This document shows, one piece after another, positions 14,414-24,123 of a stretch of DNA of 46,354 bases. The stretch's first letter is position 1; every line of letters starts with the position of its first letter. Source of the stretch: Bacillota bacterium (GTDB taxonomy: Bacteria > Bacillota > Sulfobacillia > RBS10-35 > JAJYVN01); assembly GCA_021806565.1 (NCBI GenBank), contig JAJZXK010000015.1, forward strand, positions 1 through 46,354, in the 5' to 3' direction. Position numbers and translations under genes: made by a program. Below the pieces are notes generated by a model. The model was not told the DNA's origin, did not search any database, and saw nothing but the letters and a program-made list of their open reading frames with translations.

Positions 14414-15331
14414 GTGAACAGCCGGCGCTGGTGGCCGTTGCCCCTGCTGTTGGCGCTCGTCATCGATGCGGGGCTGTGGCTGCACGGCCGGTACTCGCCT
14501 GCGGGCGTGGTCGATCGTGCCGTCGTACGGACGCTGCGCGCGGGTGGATGTGAGCGGTCCGTGCTCATGCGCCAGAGCGGTCTCGATCACCTGTTGGTGG
14601 AAGATACCTGGAGGAGCGCCGGGCAAGAGGTTTCGGTCCCCGCCACGGTGGACTTCAACCCGGGCGGCTCCCTGACTCCGCAATCGCGCACCCTCGTGCA
14701 TGAGGGCCTGGAGCTTGACCTCCAGGCCCTCGCCCCGCCAGCGACCAGCGGCGGGAACGGCGCGGGCGGCCTGGTAGCCGCCTACCGCCAGCAGCAGCAC
14801 AGCGGCGCGGTGTGGATTCAGAACCCGTGCGCCCCATTTGTCAATCCCCTGCGTAGCGGCCTCCGACCGGTCGGTGTGTGGGTGCACGGGGGCCACCACC
14901 TTCAGGTGTTCCGCGGCAGCGTCCGCAGTCTGCCCGGCACCACGGGGCTGTTTTCAAGCGCCCGGGTCTGGGTCGCCATCCGCCCCGACCGCCGCGTTCA
15001 CTTCGAGTGGCTGCAGCGGCGCCACACGTCCTTGGGCCATCAGCCGCTGCGCACCATCGCCGAGCGGTTCACCTACCCATCGGGCCACCTGGACCAACGG
15101 TTCGCGGCGAGCCCGGCGGCCGAGCGTGCCCGCTACTACAGCCGCGAGTACACCCGCCTGCTAGCCGCGCTGCACGGTCTCGAGGCGTTCGCCGGCGTGA
15201 GGGATGCCGGTGGCGGATCGGGGAATCCTACAGCCAGCGGAGGTGTTCACTGTGGCGGCGCGAAAGCGGTCGGGCCAGCAGCAGCGAGCATGGCAGGGGC
15301 TCAAGTCGGCTGCGCAGCGGGACCAGGATGA
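14414..15331 (+). CDS. Membrane-anchored protein of unknown function
   Basis: A GTG start three bases after the FtsH-like stop suggests translational coupling. The 305-aa product has one N-terminal hydrophobic segment (WWPLPLLLALVIDAGLWL, residues 6-23), so it is a signal anchor with the rest outside the membrane. It is rich in His, Arg and Trp and contains paired Cys spaced through the sequence. I recognise no family. The last 25 or so codons overlap a better-supported downstream gene in another frame and turn Gly/Ala-rich, so the true end of homology may lie nearer residue 275. Co-location with the FtsH-like gene suggests a substrate or partner (inference). Confidence 0.6.
   Translation: MNSRRWWPLPLLLALVIDAGLWLHGRYSPAGVVDRAVVRTLRAGGCERSVLMRQSGLDHLLVEDTWRSAGQEVSVPATVDFNPGGSLTPQSRTLVHEGLELDLQALAPPATSGGNGAGGLVAAYRQQQHSGAVWIQNPCAPFVNPLRSGLRPVGVWVHGGHHLQVFRGSVRSLPGTTGLFSSARVWVAIRPDRRVHFEWLQRRHTSLGHQPLRTIAERFTYPSGHLDQRFAASPAAERARYYSREYTRLLAALHGLEAFAGVRDAGGGSGNPTASGGVHCGGAKAVGPAAASMAGAQVGCAAGPG
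14702..14731. repeat. Perfect 12-bp inverted repeat inside a coding sequence
   Basis: GAGGGCCTGGAG, loop CTTGAC, CTCCAGGCCCTC. It lies within the unknown membrane-anchored gene and encodes EGLELDLQAL there. The fold would be very stable in RNA. Role unknown. Confidence 0.6.
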
Positions 15332-15473
15332 GCGGGGGCGGCCCGGGGGACGTTCGCCCGATCGGGCGGGTCGCTTGCCGGGAGCACAAATCAACGATCC
15401 TGAGGAGACGGAGGCCGCGGAGGTGCACGGGCGGGCCTTCTTTCCCCAGCGGCGTGGTGGCGGACCGAAATAG
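15252..15473 (+). CDS. Small basic hydrophilic protein (73 aa)
   Basis: The GTG start at 15252 has an excellent ribosome site (GGAGGTG, six bases upstream), which decides the call. The product begins VAARKRSGQQQRAWQGLKSA, is rich in Arg, Gln, Gly and Asp, and ends HGRAFFPQRRGGGPK. Small charged proteins of this sort include small spore proteins, but I see no specific motif. It overlaps the end of the preceding gene by 80 bp in another frame and is followed by the tRNA promoter. Confidence 0.55.
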   Translation: MAARKRSGQQQRAWQGLKSAAQRDQDERGRPGGRSPDRAGRLPGAQINDPEETEAAEVHGRAFFPQRRGGGPK

Positions 15474-15477
15474 TCGG

Positions 15478-15507
15478 TTGCGGCCGGCGCAGGAGGGATG
15501 CTACGAT
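15478..15507 (+). promoter_or_regulatory. Promoter of the tRNA-Leu gene
   Basis: TTGCGG (15478-15483), an 18-base spacer and TACGAT (15502-15507), with the tRNA beginning ten bases later: a good housekeeping-sigma promoter for a tRNA gene with almost no leader. Confidence 0.6.
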
Positions 15508-15516
15508 CCAGCCTGC

Positions 15517-15600
15517 GCCGGGGTGGCGGAACGGCAGACGCGCTCGACTCAAAATCGAGTGGGGAGACCCGTGAGGGTTCGAATCCCTCTCCCGGCACCA
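15517..15600 (+). tRNA. tRNA-Leu (anticodon CAA)
   Basis: 84 bases including an encoded CCA. Acceptor strand GCCGGGG pairs with TCCCGGC (one G-U), the discriminator is A, the anticodon stem is CTCGA/TCGAG with loop CTCAAAA (anticodon CAA, reading UUG), there is a long variable arm (class II tRNA), and the T arm is GAGGG-TTCGAAT-CCCTC. The long arm and anticodon both identify leucine. Confidence 0.95.
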
Positions 15601-15623
15601 CCTTCAAGGACAGTGGCAATGGC

Positions 15624-15646
15624 CCCGCCGTTTCCCGATCGGCGGG
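15624..15646 (+). terminator. Hairpin after tRNA-Leu
   Basis: CCCGCCG, a nine-base loop, CGGCGGG, followed by CACCTTTGCC. Lies 24 bases after the tRNA. Weak T content, so termination is inferred. Confidence 0.45.
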
Positions 15647-16026
15647 CACCTTTGCCCTGCGGAGCGGACCCAATTGCTTCGGCATGGTCCTCGCCGGCGT
15701 GACCGGCGACCTGGATGTCGCGCCCCCGAACTCATGGCGCCACGAACGGCAGCCGCACGCATACGGACTGGCTGCTGGCCAGTGTCACGCCCGCCGCCGT
15801 GTGCCGCGCGCAGGAGGTCAGGAGTGCGGCACCCCTCCTCAGTCCTCCGGCCATCGCCGCCACCTGGCGGCGGCGGTCCAACTGTGAACCATTGCCACCG
15901 CCCCGTGGTGGGGCCGGCGATGATCCCTTCCCTTTCCGGGGCCGGTGCCCGGCGGCACATCCGGCCAGCGGACGAGGTGTCCACCGGCCGATGTGCCGGG
16001 CTTTCGCTCCAGGGTGAGGCTGCGGA
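15647..16026. other. Intergenic, no gene seen
   Basis: 380 bases between the tRNA terminator and the stop of the sulfatase-like gene. It contains a GCCGCCA-CC-TGGCGGC hairpin near 15866-15881 that could end the leftward or rightward transcript. No frame has a ribosome site or recognisable protein. Confidence 0.5.
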
Positions 16027-17406
16027 TCAGCGCTTGGCCTGCAGCGCTTGGGCGGCCCTGGGCGAGCCGATGTGCAGGGAGTCGTAGGCCTGCTGCGACG
16101 TCTGGAAGGGACCGCCGCCCTTCCCGTGCCAGTCGAGGTTCGTCGCCATGGGGTTGGTGCGGCCCGTCTCCCGCTCACGGCGAGCGATCCAGTCCTGCAT
16201 GCGCGACTCAAGCAGTTGGACGACTGCCGGTTCCTGCTTGGCTAGGTTCTTGGTCTCGAGCGGGTCCCTGAGGTGATTGTACAGTTCGATCTCCGGTTTG
16301 AAGTGGAAGTCCGGTTCAAGCGCGTGGATCAGCTTCCACTCGGGCGTGCGCCAGCCGTGCTTGCGCATCCAGGTGGCTTCGGAGATATAGAACTCGGTGA
16401 TGCGCGGCAGGCTGCGGCCCTTGAGCAGCGGACCCAGGTTGCGGCCGGTGAACGGGATCTCCGTGCGCACGCCGGCCAGGTCCAGGACGGTCGGCATGAT
16501 GTCGCTGATCAGCGTGGTGTCGGGGATGCGGAGGCCGGCGGGGATGTGGCCGGGCCAGCGCAGGACGAGCGGCACCACCAGCGTGCATTCATAGATCCCG
16601 TGGTGGTCGAAATAGCATTCGTGCTCGTAAAGCGTCTCGCCATGGTCGGCGGTGAAGACGACGAGGGTGTCTTTCTCGAGGCCGAGGTCGGTCAGGGACG
16701 TGAGGATGTTCTGGATGCAGGCGTCCATGTACGCGACCGCCCCGTCGTATTGGGCGCAGACGTATGCCTGGTCGGTGCAGTCCTCGGGAATCCAGGTGCG
16801 GAAGTAGTCGGCGAACGGTTTGAACGCCCACACCGGCTCCATCGAGCGGTTGGCCGGGTCGGCGTGGTTGCCGCCGTAGAACATGCGCTCGAAAGGCCTG
16901 GGCGGCAGGTAGGGGGAGTGCGGGTCCATGTGCCGCAGGAACAGGAAAAAGGGCTTGTCCTCCGCGGCGAGCCGGGCCAGTTCCGGTATGGCGACGGCGT
17001 TCAGGTGCTCCGCTTTCGGGCTGCGGCCGGTCGCGTCCGGCCCCCAGCCGGAGTAGTTGAGGTAGCTCTGGAAGCCGCGCGCCGAGGGATTGCCCGTGAA
17101 CCCGACGCAGGTGGTGTTGTATCCCTGATCCCCGAGCACCTCCGCGAGTGTGCGGACATGTTCGCCCAGGTGTTTGTGGCGCAGGGCGACGACGTCCGTT
17201 CCGAAGCAATCCATGCCAGTCAGCATGGACGCGTAGGCGGGGGTGGTGGGCACACTGGGGCTGAAATGCTGCTCGAACAGCGTGCCACCGCCTGCGAACC
17301 GGTCGATGTGGGGCGTGGTGAGCCGTCTGTAGCCATAGGAACTCATGTGGTCGCGCCGCAGGCTGTCGACACCGAAAAACAGGATATTCGGATGCTTACG
17401 GGCCAT
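16027..17406 (-). CDS. Sulfatase-like hydrolase with Thr at the formylglycine position
   Basis: A 459-aa alkaline-phosphatase-superfamily enzyme of the sulfatase type. It begins MARKHPNILFFGVDSLRRDH, giving the first metal Asp (D14), and later has FTADHGETLYEH (metal Asp/His). The sulfatase signature C/S-x-P-x-R is here T54-T-P-A-Y58 within PTTPAYASMLTG, so the residue normally converted to formylglycine is Thr and the Arg is Tyr. Thr is the nucleophile in several non-sulfatase members of the superfamily (phosphodiesterases, phosphoglycan transferases), so a phosphoester or phosphonate substrate is possible. No signal peptide, so it is cytoplasmic. The ATG at 17406 has GGGGTGAT upstream. It stands near glycan genes. 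Confidence 0.87.
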   Translation of the reverse strand: MARKHPNILFFGVDSLRRDHMSSYGYRRLTTPHIDRFAGGGTLFEQHFSPSVPTTPAYASMLTGMDCFGTDVVALRHKHLGEHVRTLAEVLGDQGYNTTCVGFTGNPSARGFQSYLNYSGWGPDATGRSPKAEHLNAVAIPELARLAAEDKPFFLFLRHMDPHSPYLPPRPFERMFYGGNHADPANRSMEPVWAFKPFADYFRTWIPEDCTDQAYVCAQYDGAVAYMDACIQNILTSLTDLGLEKDTLVVFTADHGETLYEHECYFDHHGIYECTLVVPLVLRWPGHIPAGLRIPDTTLISDIMPTVLDLAGVRTEIPFTGRNLGPLLKGRSLPRITEFYISEATWMRKHGWRTPEWKLIHALEPDFHFKPEIELYNHLRDPLETKNLAKQEPAVVQLLESRMQDWIARRERETGRTNPMATNLDWHGKGGGPFQTSQQAYDSLHIGSPRAAQALQAKR

Positions 17407-17809
17407 GCCATCACCCCGCTGGCCGCCGAGCGGCGGCTGGTTCGGTGCGAAACGTGCGGTCACGACGCACCGAATGGCTCGATACGCTTGGCGGCCAGCG
17501 GTTCCTGCCGCCAAGGGCACGCGTCTGCGGACTTCGGCATAGGGTGGGCCGGCGGTGTTCGACGGGGGGAGGCCACCTGGGCGGCAGGGGTTGCGCCGCG
17601 TGGCGGGACCGGGAAGGGGAGGTGCTGCAGTGAATCCCATCCTCATCCCTCCTCTCGACGCGGGCCGCCTTCTGGCGACGCGACCGCGGGCGGTTCCGTG
17701 GCGGAGGCCCGCCAGGGTATGGAGTATGCGTGGGGCAGGCGGGGAGGCGCCGCCGGCGGCCCGCGGACCGTGTGGGTGGAACCTGCGGGTGAAATGGGGA
17801 TGCGCTGAT
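17407..17809. other. Divergent intergenic region
   Basis: 403 bases between the sulfatase-like gene (leftward) and a small rightward gene. Presumably holds both promoters, but no -10/-35 pair stands out. No frame in it looks coding. Confidence 0.45.
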
Positions 17810-18046
17810 ATGGTCAGCCGTTCCATGGATGCGGGGGGGGCCCGTCCCACGCTGCCGCCGTCGGTCGTGGATCTGCGTGCCGAGCGGGCGGTGCGCCGGC
17901 TCCACGGCGTGCTGCGGCCGGTGCTGGACGCATGGGCGCGCCTGGACGCGGAGTTGGAGCGCATGGGCGCCCCGGCGGCCAGCCGCGGTGCGGTGCGCAG
18001 GGTCATGTTGGACACCCTGACCCGCACCATCACCTCAGCCCGCTGA
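17810..18046 (+). CDS. Small hydrophilic protein of unknown function (78 aa)
   Basis: The ATG at 17810 follows GGGGATG eight bases upstream. After a short Gly/Ala start, the product is a helical, Arg/Ala/Leu-rich chain (ERAVRRLHGVLRPVLDAWAR then LDAELERMG and VRRVMLDTLTRTI) with heptad-like spacing, suggesting a coiled coil or helical bundle. Third codon positions are GC-rich. It is convergent with the GH172 gene and overlaps its end by 12 bases. No family recognised. Confidence 0.5.
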   Translation: MVSRSMDAGGARPTLPPSVVDLRAERAVRRLHGVLRPVLDAWARLDAELERMGAPAASRGAVRRVMLDTLTRTITSAR

Positions 18047-20674
18047 TCCCCCCGGCGGCCGGAGGATCCAGGCCTGGTAGCGGAAGGCGCTCCAGGCTTG
18101 GCCCGGCCGGGGGACGATGCGTAGCGCGATGTGCGACCGGCCCGCAGTGAGGGAAGCCGGTAGGCGGAAGCTGGAGTCGCGCCAACGCTCGACGCAGTTG
18201 CGCTGCGGGTTGTACCAGGTGCCGGCGAGGTGGCCGTCGACATAGACCTGGGCCTGTTCCGGGGCGACGCATTGATCGAAGCGGCGACGCAAGACCACAC
18301 CCTGGTTTCCAGGGTCGATCCGCAGGGTGAACTGCGTGGTACCGCTACTGGTGGTGCCGCGATCGGTCAGCGCGACGTGGTTGAATTGCCCCTGGTAGAC
18401 GGAGGTCAGGGGGCCGTTCCAGCGGACGCCGGCCGTGCGTAGCGCGTGGGTCTTGGCGCTGGCGGCGCTGCCCACGTCCAGCACGTCGCCCGGCAGCAGG
18501 CTCGGGCGGCTGCGGCCGTACCAGTAGGCGACCGCGGCGTAGTCGGCCTGCAGCGTCCCGGTCGGGCCAACCTGGAAGCCGGCGCGCAGACTGCGGTAGA
18601 AGGGGATGCTGTCGGAGAGGAACAGGCGGTAGGCGGAGGTCTCGCCGCGGCCGCCCGATCCCAGCGTCTGAGCGGGGCTGCCCTGGACCGGGAGGCTGAA
18701 GGGCCCGTTCTGGAAGTACCAGCCACCACCGAAGAAGTCTTCGGTACCCGTGCCCAGATAGGCGGGCGTACCGCTGCCGTCCACGTAAACCTGGTCGTTG
18801 CCCTGGAGGTTTGTGCGCCCGTAGGGCATGCCTGGAGGGGTGGTCATTGCCATACTGATGCCCACCAGCCGGCCGGTTCCCTGTGCCTGGAGTGCCGGAA
18901 AGTCCTGCCCGGCCACCGTCGGGGTCTGGGCCGTGTAGGTGGCGTGGAAGTAGCCCTCGCTGCCCGCCGCCAGACGCTGGCCGGCCGACGCGCTCGGACG
19001 GTAGGCCAGCGTGTAGTGGACCGTCAGGGGGGCGGTCCCCTGATGCCGCAGGCGGACGACGGCCTGCTGCGCGAAGGGCATGGGCCAGAAGCTGTACAGG
19101 CTTCCGGTCGACGGGTGGATGCCCATCAGCAGGGCCCGTACCCTCCAGGCGCCGAAACCGCTGCCGAAAAACAGGCCAAGCGGGGCGTCGACCGCCGGAT
19201 TCCGCTGGCCGTCAAAGCTGATCTGCAGCCAGGTGTCGTTGAGCACTCGGGAACTGCGGCTGAGGGCGGCAGGGGCGTACGCCGCCGTGGTCTGGCCCTG
19301 CCAGTTGAGCCCCGGGGCGCTGAAGGCGTGGCCGCGCTCTGAGGAGGGCGTGAACGACAGTTGGTCGCCGCGCCGCCATGGGCCGCCGCCGGCGCGGCCC
19401 GAGACGCGGACGCCGTAGATGCGCACGGTGGCCGGTGCGGCGCTGTCGGCCAACTGGACGTGCAGCGTGCGGTGTCCCCGTACGAGTTGCGGCGGTATCG
19501 CCAGCCGCCGCCGCCGCCAGCGGTAGGGGCCGTAGGTGTAGCCGCCGTTGCCGAAGCTGCCGATGCGCACTCCGTCAACCCAGACGCTGGCCTGCACGTT
19601 GCGGATCGCGAGGTCGAAGCGCCCCGTCAGCCGCGCCGTGGTCGCCCCCGGCGGCAGGCGCAGGTTGAAGCTCGCGCTGCCGGTGAAGCCTACTCCGTGG
19701 TGGGTCGCCGTGACCGCCTGGCCGACGGCGGCGTCCGGCAGGGTGAGCTGCAGGGCATTGAGTTGCGCCGGCCCGGTCAGCCGCGCCAGGGTGACGGTCC
19801 CCGCGGCGGGTAGCTGCACTGTGCCGGTGCGGGTCCGGGCCCCCGCCGTCCGGTGCATGTCTTGACCCGCGGCGGACCACAGTGCGTCCGCCGCGCGCAG
19901 ATGGGCGGCAGGGGAGAAGGGTACGACGCGCGTACCCGGTGGGAGGCGGCGGAAGTCCACGTGCCAAAAGGCGGTGGTTCCGGTGAAGGCGATGGTGCAG
20001 GCGCTCTGGAAGGCGATGGGCACGAAGCTGAAGTTGCCGCCGCTGGATCGCGCCGCGTTGCCGGCCAGTGGGAAGAGGAACGGGGCGGCGGTGCCGCTGA
20101 AGAACTGGGTGGCAGGTTCGTCGATGATCGGGCTGCGGTGTCCGTCCAGCCGTACGACGATGCTGCCCATCTTCTGGAGCGATCCCGCCACCCAGAGGCT
20201 TTCCACCACCCCCGGGCCGCTGGCGGCGAAGATGACCGATTGTCCCTCGCGGTTGTGGTAGAGAATGCTGGTCGGCAGGCCGTCTTGGTTGAGTTCGGCC
20301 GGGTCGACGCTGCTCCACTGGCGGGCGGCGGCTCCCTGCGGCAGCAACGCCAAGCGGTCGATGGCCGTCAGCGCGGCGTCCGCCTGCAGCGGCCGCGGCG
20401 GGGCCGGCGCATGGTGCCCTCCCTGGGTGGCCGACGCCGCCTCGGGCCGCCCGGCGGCCAGAGCGCGCAACGCGAATACCGCGGCCACCGCGGCAAGCGC
20501 GATCCCGAAGAGGCGGCGGGGCCAGTGGTGGCGGCGACGCCGCTTGGCCCTGCGAGGCAGTGGCGCGTCCAGCCCCCCTCCGATGGCCAACTCGCCCCCT
20601 TCACCCCGCGGCACCGCAAGTCTAGCCCGCCGTTGCGGGACGGGCAACGATGGCGGCCGGCCGGGGATCTTCAT
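18035..20674 (-). CDS. DUF2961 (GH172-type) protein with membrane anchor
   Basis: 879 aa. A short basic cytoplasmic start (residues 1-50, with RRAKRRRRHHWPRR) is followed by one membrane helix (about 52-72), then a large external part. An early block (ASGPGVVESLWVAG, then IVVRLDGHRSPIIDEPATQF) and a late block (STGTEDFFGGGWYF, then YRLFLSDSIPFYRSLRAGF) are the DUF2961 signatures. DUF2961 enzymes form glycoside hydrolase family GH172 (fructofuranosidases, arabinofuran-acting enzymes). The Glu in GTED is a likely catalytic acid, by family knowledge. Between the blocks is a roughly 200-residue beta-rich insertion, with a beta-sandwich-like end after 750. The ATG at 20674 has AGGAT upstream. Divergent from the GT87 gene. 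Substrate unknown. Confidence 0.82.
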   Translation of the reverse strand: MKIPGRPPSLPVPQRRARLAVPRGEGGELAIGGGLDAPLPRRAKRRRRHHWPRRLFGIALAAVAAVFALRALAAGRPEAASATQGGHHAPAPPRPLQADAALTAIDRLALLPQGAAARQWSSVDPAELNQDGLPTSILYHNREGQSVIFAASGPGVVESLWVAGSLQKMGSIVVRLDGHRSPIIDEPATQFFSGTAAPFLFPLAGNAARSSGGNFSFVPIAFQSACTIAFTGTTAFWHVDFRRLPPGTRVVPFSPAAHLRAADALWSAAGQDMHRTAGARTRTGTVQLPAAGTVTLARLTGPAQLNALQLTLPDAAVGQAVTATHHGVGFTGSASFNLRLPPGATTARLTGRFDLAIRNVQASVWVDGVRIGSFGNGGYTYGPYRWRRRRLAIPPQLVRGHRTLHVQLADSAAPATVRIYGVRVSGRAGGGPWRRGDQLSFTPSSERGHAFSAPGLNWQGQTTAAYAPAALSRSSRVLNDTWLQISFDGQRNPAVDAPLGLFFGSGFGAWRVRALLMGIHPSTGSLYSFWPMPFAQQAVVRLRHQGTAPLTVHYTLAYRPSASAGQRLAAGSEGYFHATYTAQTPTVAGQDFPALQAQGTGRLVGISMAMTTPPGMPYGRTNLQGNDQVYVDGSGTPAYLGTGTEDFFGGGWYFQNGPFSLPVQGSPAQTLGSGGRGETSAYRLFLSDSIPFYRSLRAGFQVGPTGTLQADYAAVAYWYGRSRPSLLPGDVLDVGSAASAKTHALRTAGVRWNGPLTSVYQGQFNHVALTDRGTTSSGTTQFTLRIDPGNQGVVLRRRFDQCVAPEQAQVYVDGHLAGTWYNPQRNCVERWRDSSFRLPASLTAGRSHIALRIVPRPGQAWSAFRYQAWILRPPGGSAG

Positions 20675-20721
20675 CCAATCCTCATCCGGCGTCGCCCTCA
20701 GGGTCGGGAGGGACGTGTAGC

Positions 20722-22095
20722 ATGGCTTCGGGGGTGGCCAGGCTGACGGTTGGTGCGCGCGCGGCCGCCCGCGGGCGGTCGCTTTGGTTTGTGGCCGGAT
20801 CCGCCCTGGTGGCGCTGGCGTTCTTGTACGAGTTGCACCAGCACCTGGGGACGGCTGGAGACTTTTGGACATTCTGGGCCGCGGCCCGCGCCCTGTCGGC
20901 CGGCCTGAGCCCGTACCATCTCAAGAATCTGGTGGCGGCGGCCGGGCCCCTGCCGCACCCGCGGCCCGGGCCGTTCCTCAGCCCGATCTTCGTGGCGGAG
21001 GTCATGGCGCCTTTGGGTGCGCTGCCGTTCGGCGCGGCCCGCCTGGTGTGGCTGGGGGTCAGCCTGCTGTGCGTTGCCGCCACGCTGCCGGTGCTGGTGC
21101 GCCTCGGCGGGGCTTCCGCCCGCTGGACGGCGCTGGCTGCGGGGGCCGTGCTGTGCATGGCCTTCCAGCCCTTGTCTTTCACCCTCTGGTTGGGGCAGAC
21201 CGACACGCTTGTCGTGGCGGCGTTGGCCGTGGGCTGGTACGCGTTGCGCCGCGGGCGCCCGCTGCTCGGCGGGCTTGCGGCGGCCGTCGCGGCGGTGGAT
21301 CCCCACCTCCTGGCCGGTTTGGGGCTGTACCTGCTGTTTCGCGCGCTGGCCCGGCGGGATCGCCTGCCGCTTTTCGGCTTTGCCGTCGGCGGTGCGGTGG
21401 TGTTCGGGCTGTGCCTGCTGCATCCGGCGATGACGGACCACTGGTTGCGCGTGACGCTGCCGCAGGCGCAGGTCGCCGCCATCGAGCCCTGGGACACCCT
21501 GAATTGGCTGCAGGCCTGGAGTGAACTGCTCGGGCCGCACCTGGCCGTCTGGCCGACGGTGGCCTTGGATCTCTTCCTGATCCTGCTGGCCCTGGGTCTG
21601 TGGGCCCGGCCGGACGCCACCCCCGCTCGCGACCTGGCCGTGGTGGCGGTGTTGACCCTGGCCACGACGACCTTCGCCTACAACCAGGACTACACCCTGT
21701 TGCTGTTGGCCGCGCCGTTTTTCATCGCCCGCTGGCGCTCGGGGAGTTCCGACAACCGCACCGGCCTTTTGGCCTTCACCCTGGCCGTCGGGTATGCCCT
21801 CTCGGCCCTCACCGGCGGGCCGGTGCCGCTGCGGCACGCCGGGTTCGTGTTGGTGGTGCCGGTGGTCGCGCTGGCCGCGGTCTGCAGCCTGCCGGTGGTG
21901 CGCGCGCGGCTGAAGACCGGATTCGGGGTGTGGGCCGCCATTTGGGTCAGCGTCACCTGGGCCGGGTACGGTGTCTTCACCGCCCTGGGCGGTGCGCGCT
22001 GGCCTTCTCTGCTGCTGCTGTGCGGATTGGTGGTGTTCCTGGTCGTCCTCTGGCTGCCGGACGCGCCGCGACTGCCGCACGCCCGGTCCGCCTGA
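20722..22095 (+). CDS. GT87-type (DUF2029) polyprenyl-sugar-dependent glycosyltransferase
   Basis: A 457-aa polytopic membrane protein with ten or more hydrophobic helices. The early external loop GDFWTFWAAARALSAGLSPY carries the acidic residue and the G-x-x-PY motif of DUF2029/GT87 mannosyl- or arabinosyl-type transferases, with FLSPIFVAEVMAPLGALP soon after. Such enzymes use polyprenyl-phosphate sugars and act on the outer face of the membrane. The ATG at 20722 is supported by GGGAGGGACG upstream. It shares a 47-bp divergent promoter region with the GH172 gene, so joint control over an external glycan is plausible (inference). Confidence 0.72.
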   Translation: MASGVARLTVGARAAARGRSLWFVAGSALVALAFLYELHQHLGTAGDFWTFWAAARALSAGLSPYHLKNLVAAAGPLPHPRPGPFLSPIFVAEVMAPLGALPFGAARLVWLGVSLLCVAATLPVLVRLGGASARWTALAAGAVLCMAFQPLSFTLWLGQTDTLVVAALAVGWYALRRGRPLLGGLAAAVAAVDPHLLAGLGLYLLFRALARRDRLPLFGFAVGGAVVFGLCLLHPAMTDHWLRVTLPQAQVAAIEPWDTLNWLQAWSELLGPHLAVWPTVALDLFLILLALGLWARPDATPARDLAVVAVLTLATTTFAYNQDYTLLLLAAPFFIARWRSGSSDNRTGLLAFTLAVGYALSALTGGPVPLRHAGFVLVVPVVALAAVCSLPVVRARLKTGFGVWAAIWVSVTWAGYGVFTALGGARWPSLLLLCGLVVFLVVLWLPDAPRLPHARSA

Positions 22096-22146
22096 AGCGG
22101 TGCGCGGGCCGGGCGTGCCCCTGTGTGGGCGTCCCCGGCCGCTTCA
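22093..22146. terminator. Inverted repeat between convergent genes
   Basis: TGAAGCGG (22093-22100) pairs with CCGCTTCA (22139-22146), and the intervening bases contain further GC-rich complementarity such as GGGC-GT-GCCC. It lies exactly between the ends of the GT87 gene and lutBC. A bidirectional terminator is inferred. Confidence 0.4.
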
Positions 22147-22147
22147 C

Positions 22148-24076
<1,929 letters not shown>

Positions 24077-24123
24077 TGGCAGCCACCCTCCCACCATGTG
24101 GCAGAACTGGCGCGGCGCACGGG

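Noticed and set aside
15647-16026. Further tRNA or small gene after tRNA-Leu
   Set aside because: No second cloverleaf or encoded CCA; frames lack ribosome sites and show noise-like composition.
17407-18300. N-terminal extension of the sulfatase-like frame
   Set aside because: Low-complexity Arg/Pro/Ala sequence, antisense to a small gene; the sulfatase fold starts exactly after the ATG at 17406, which has a good ribosome site.
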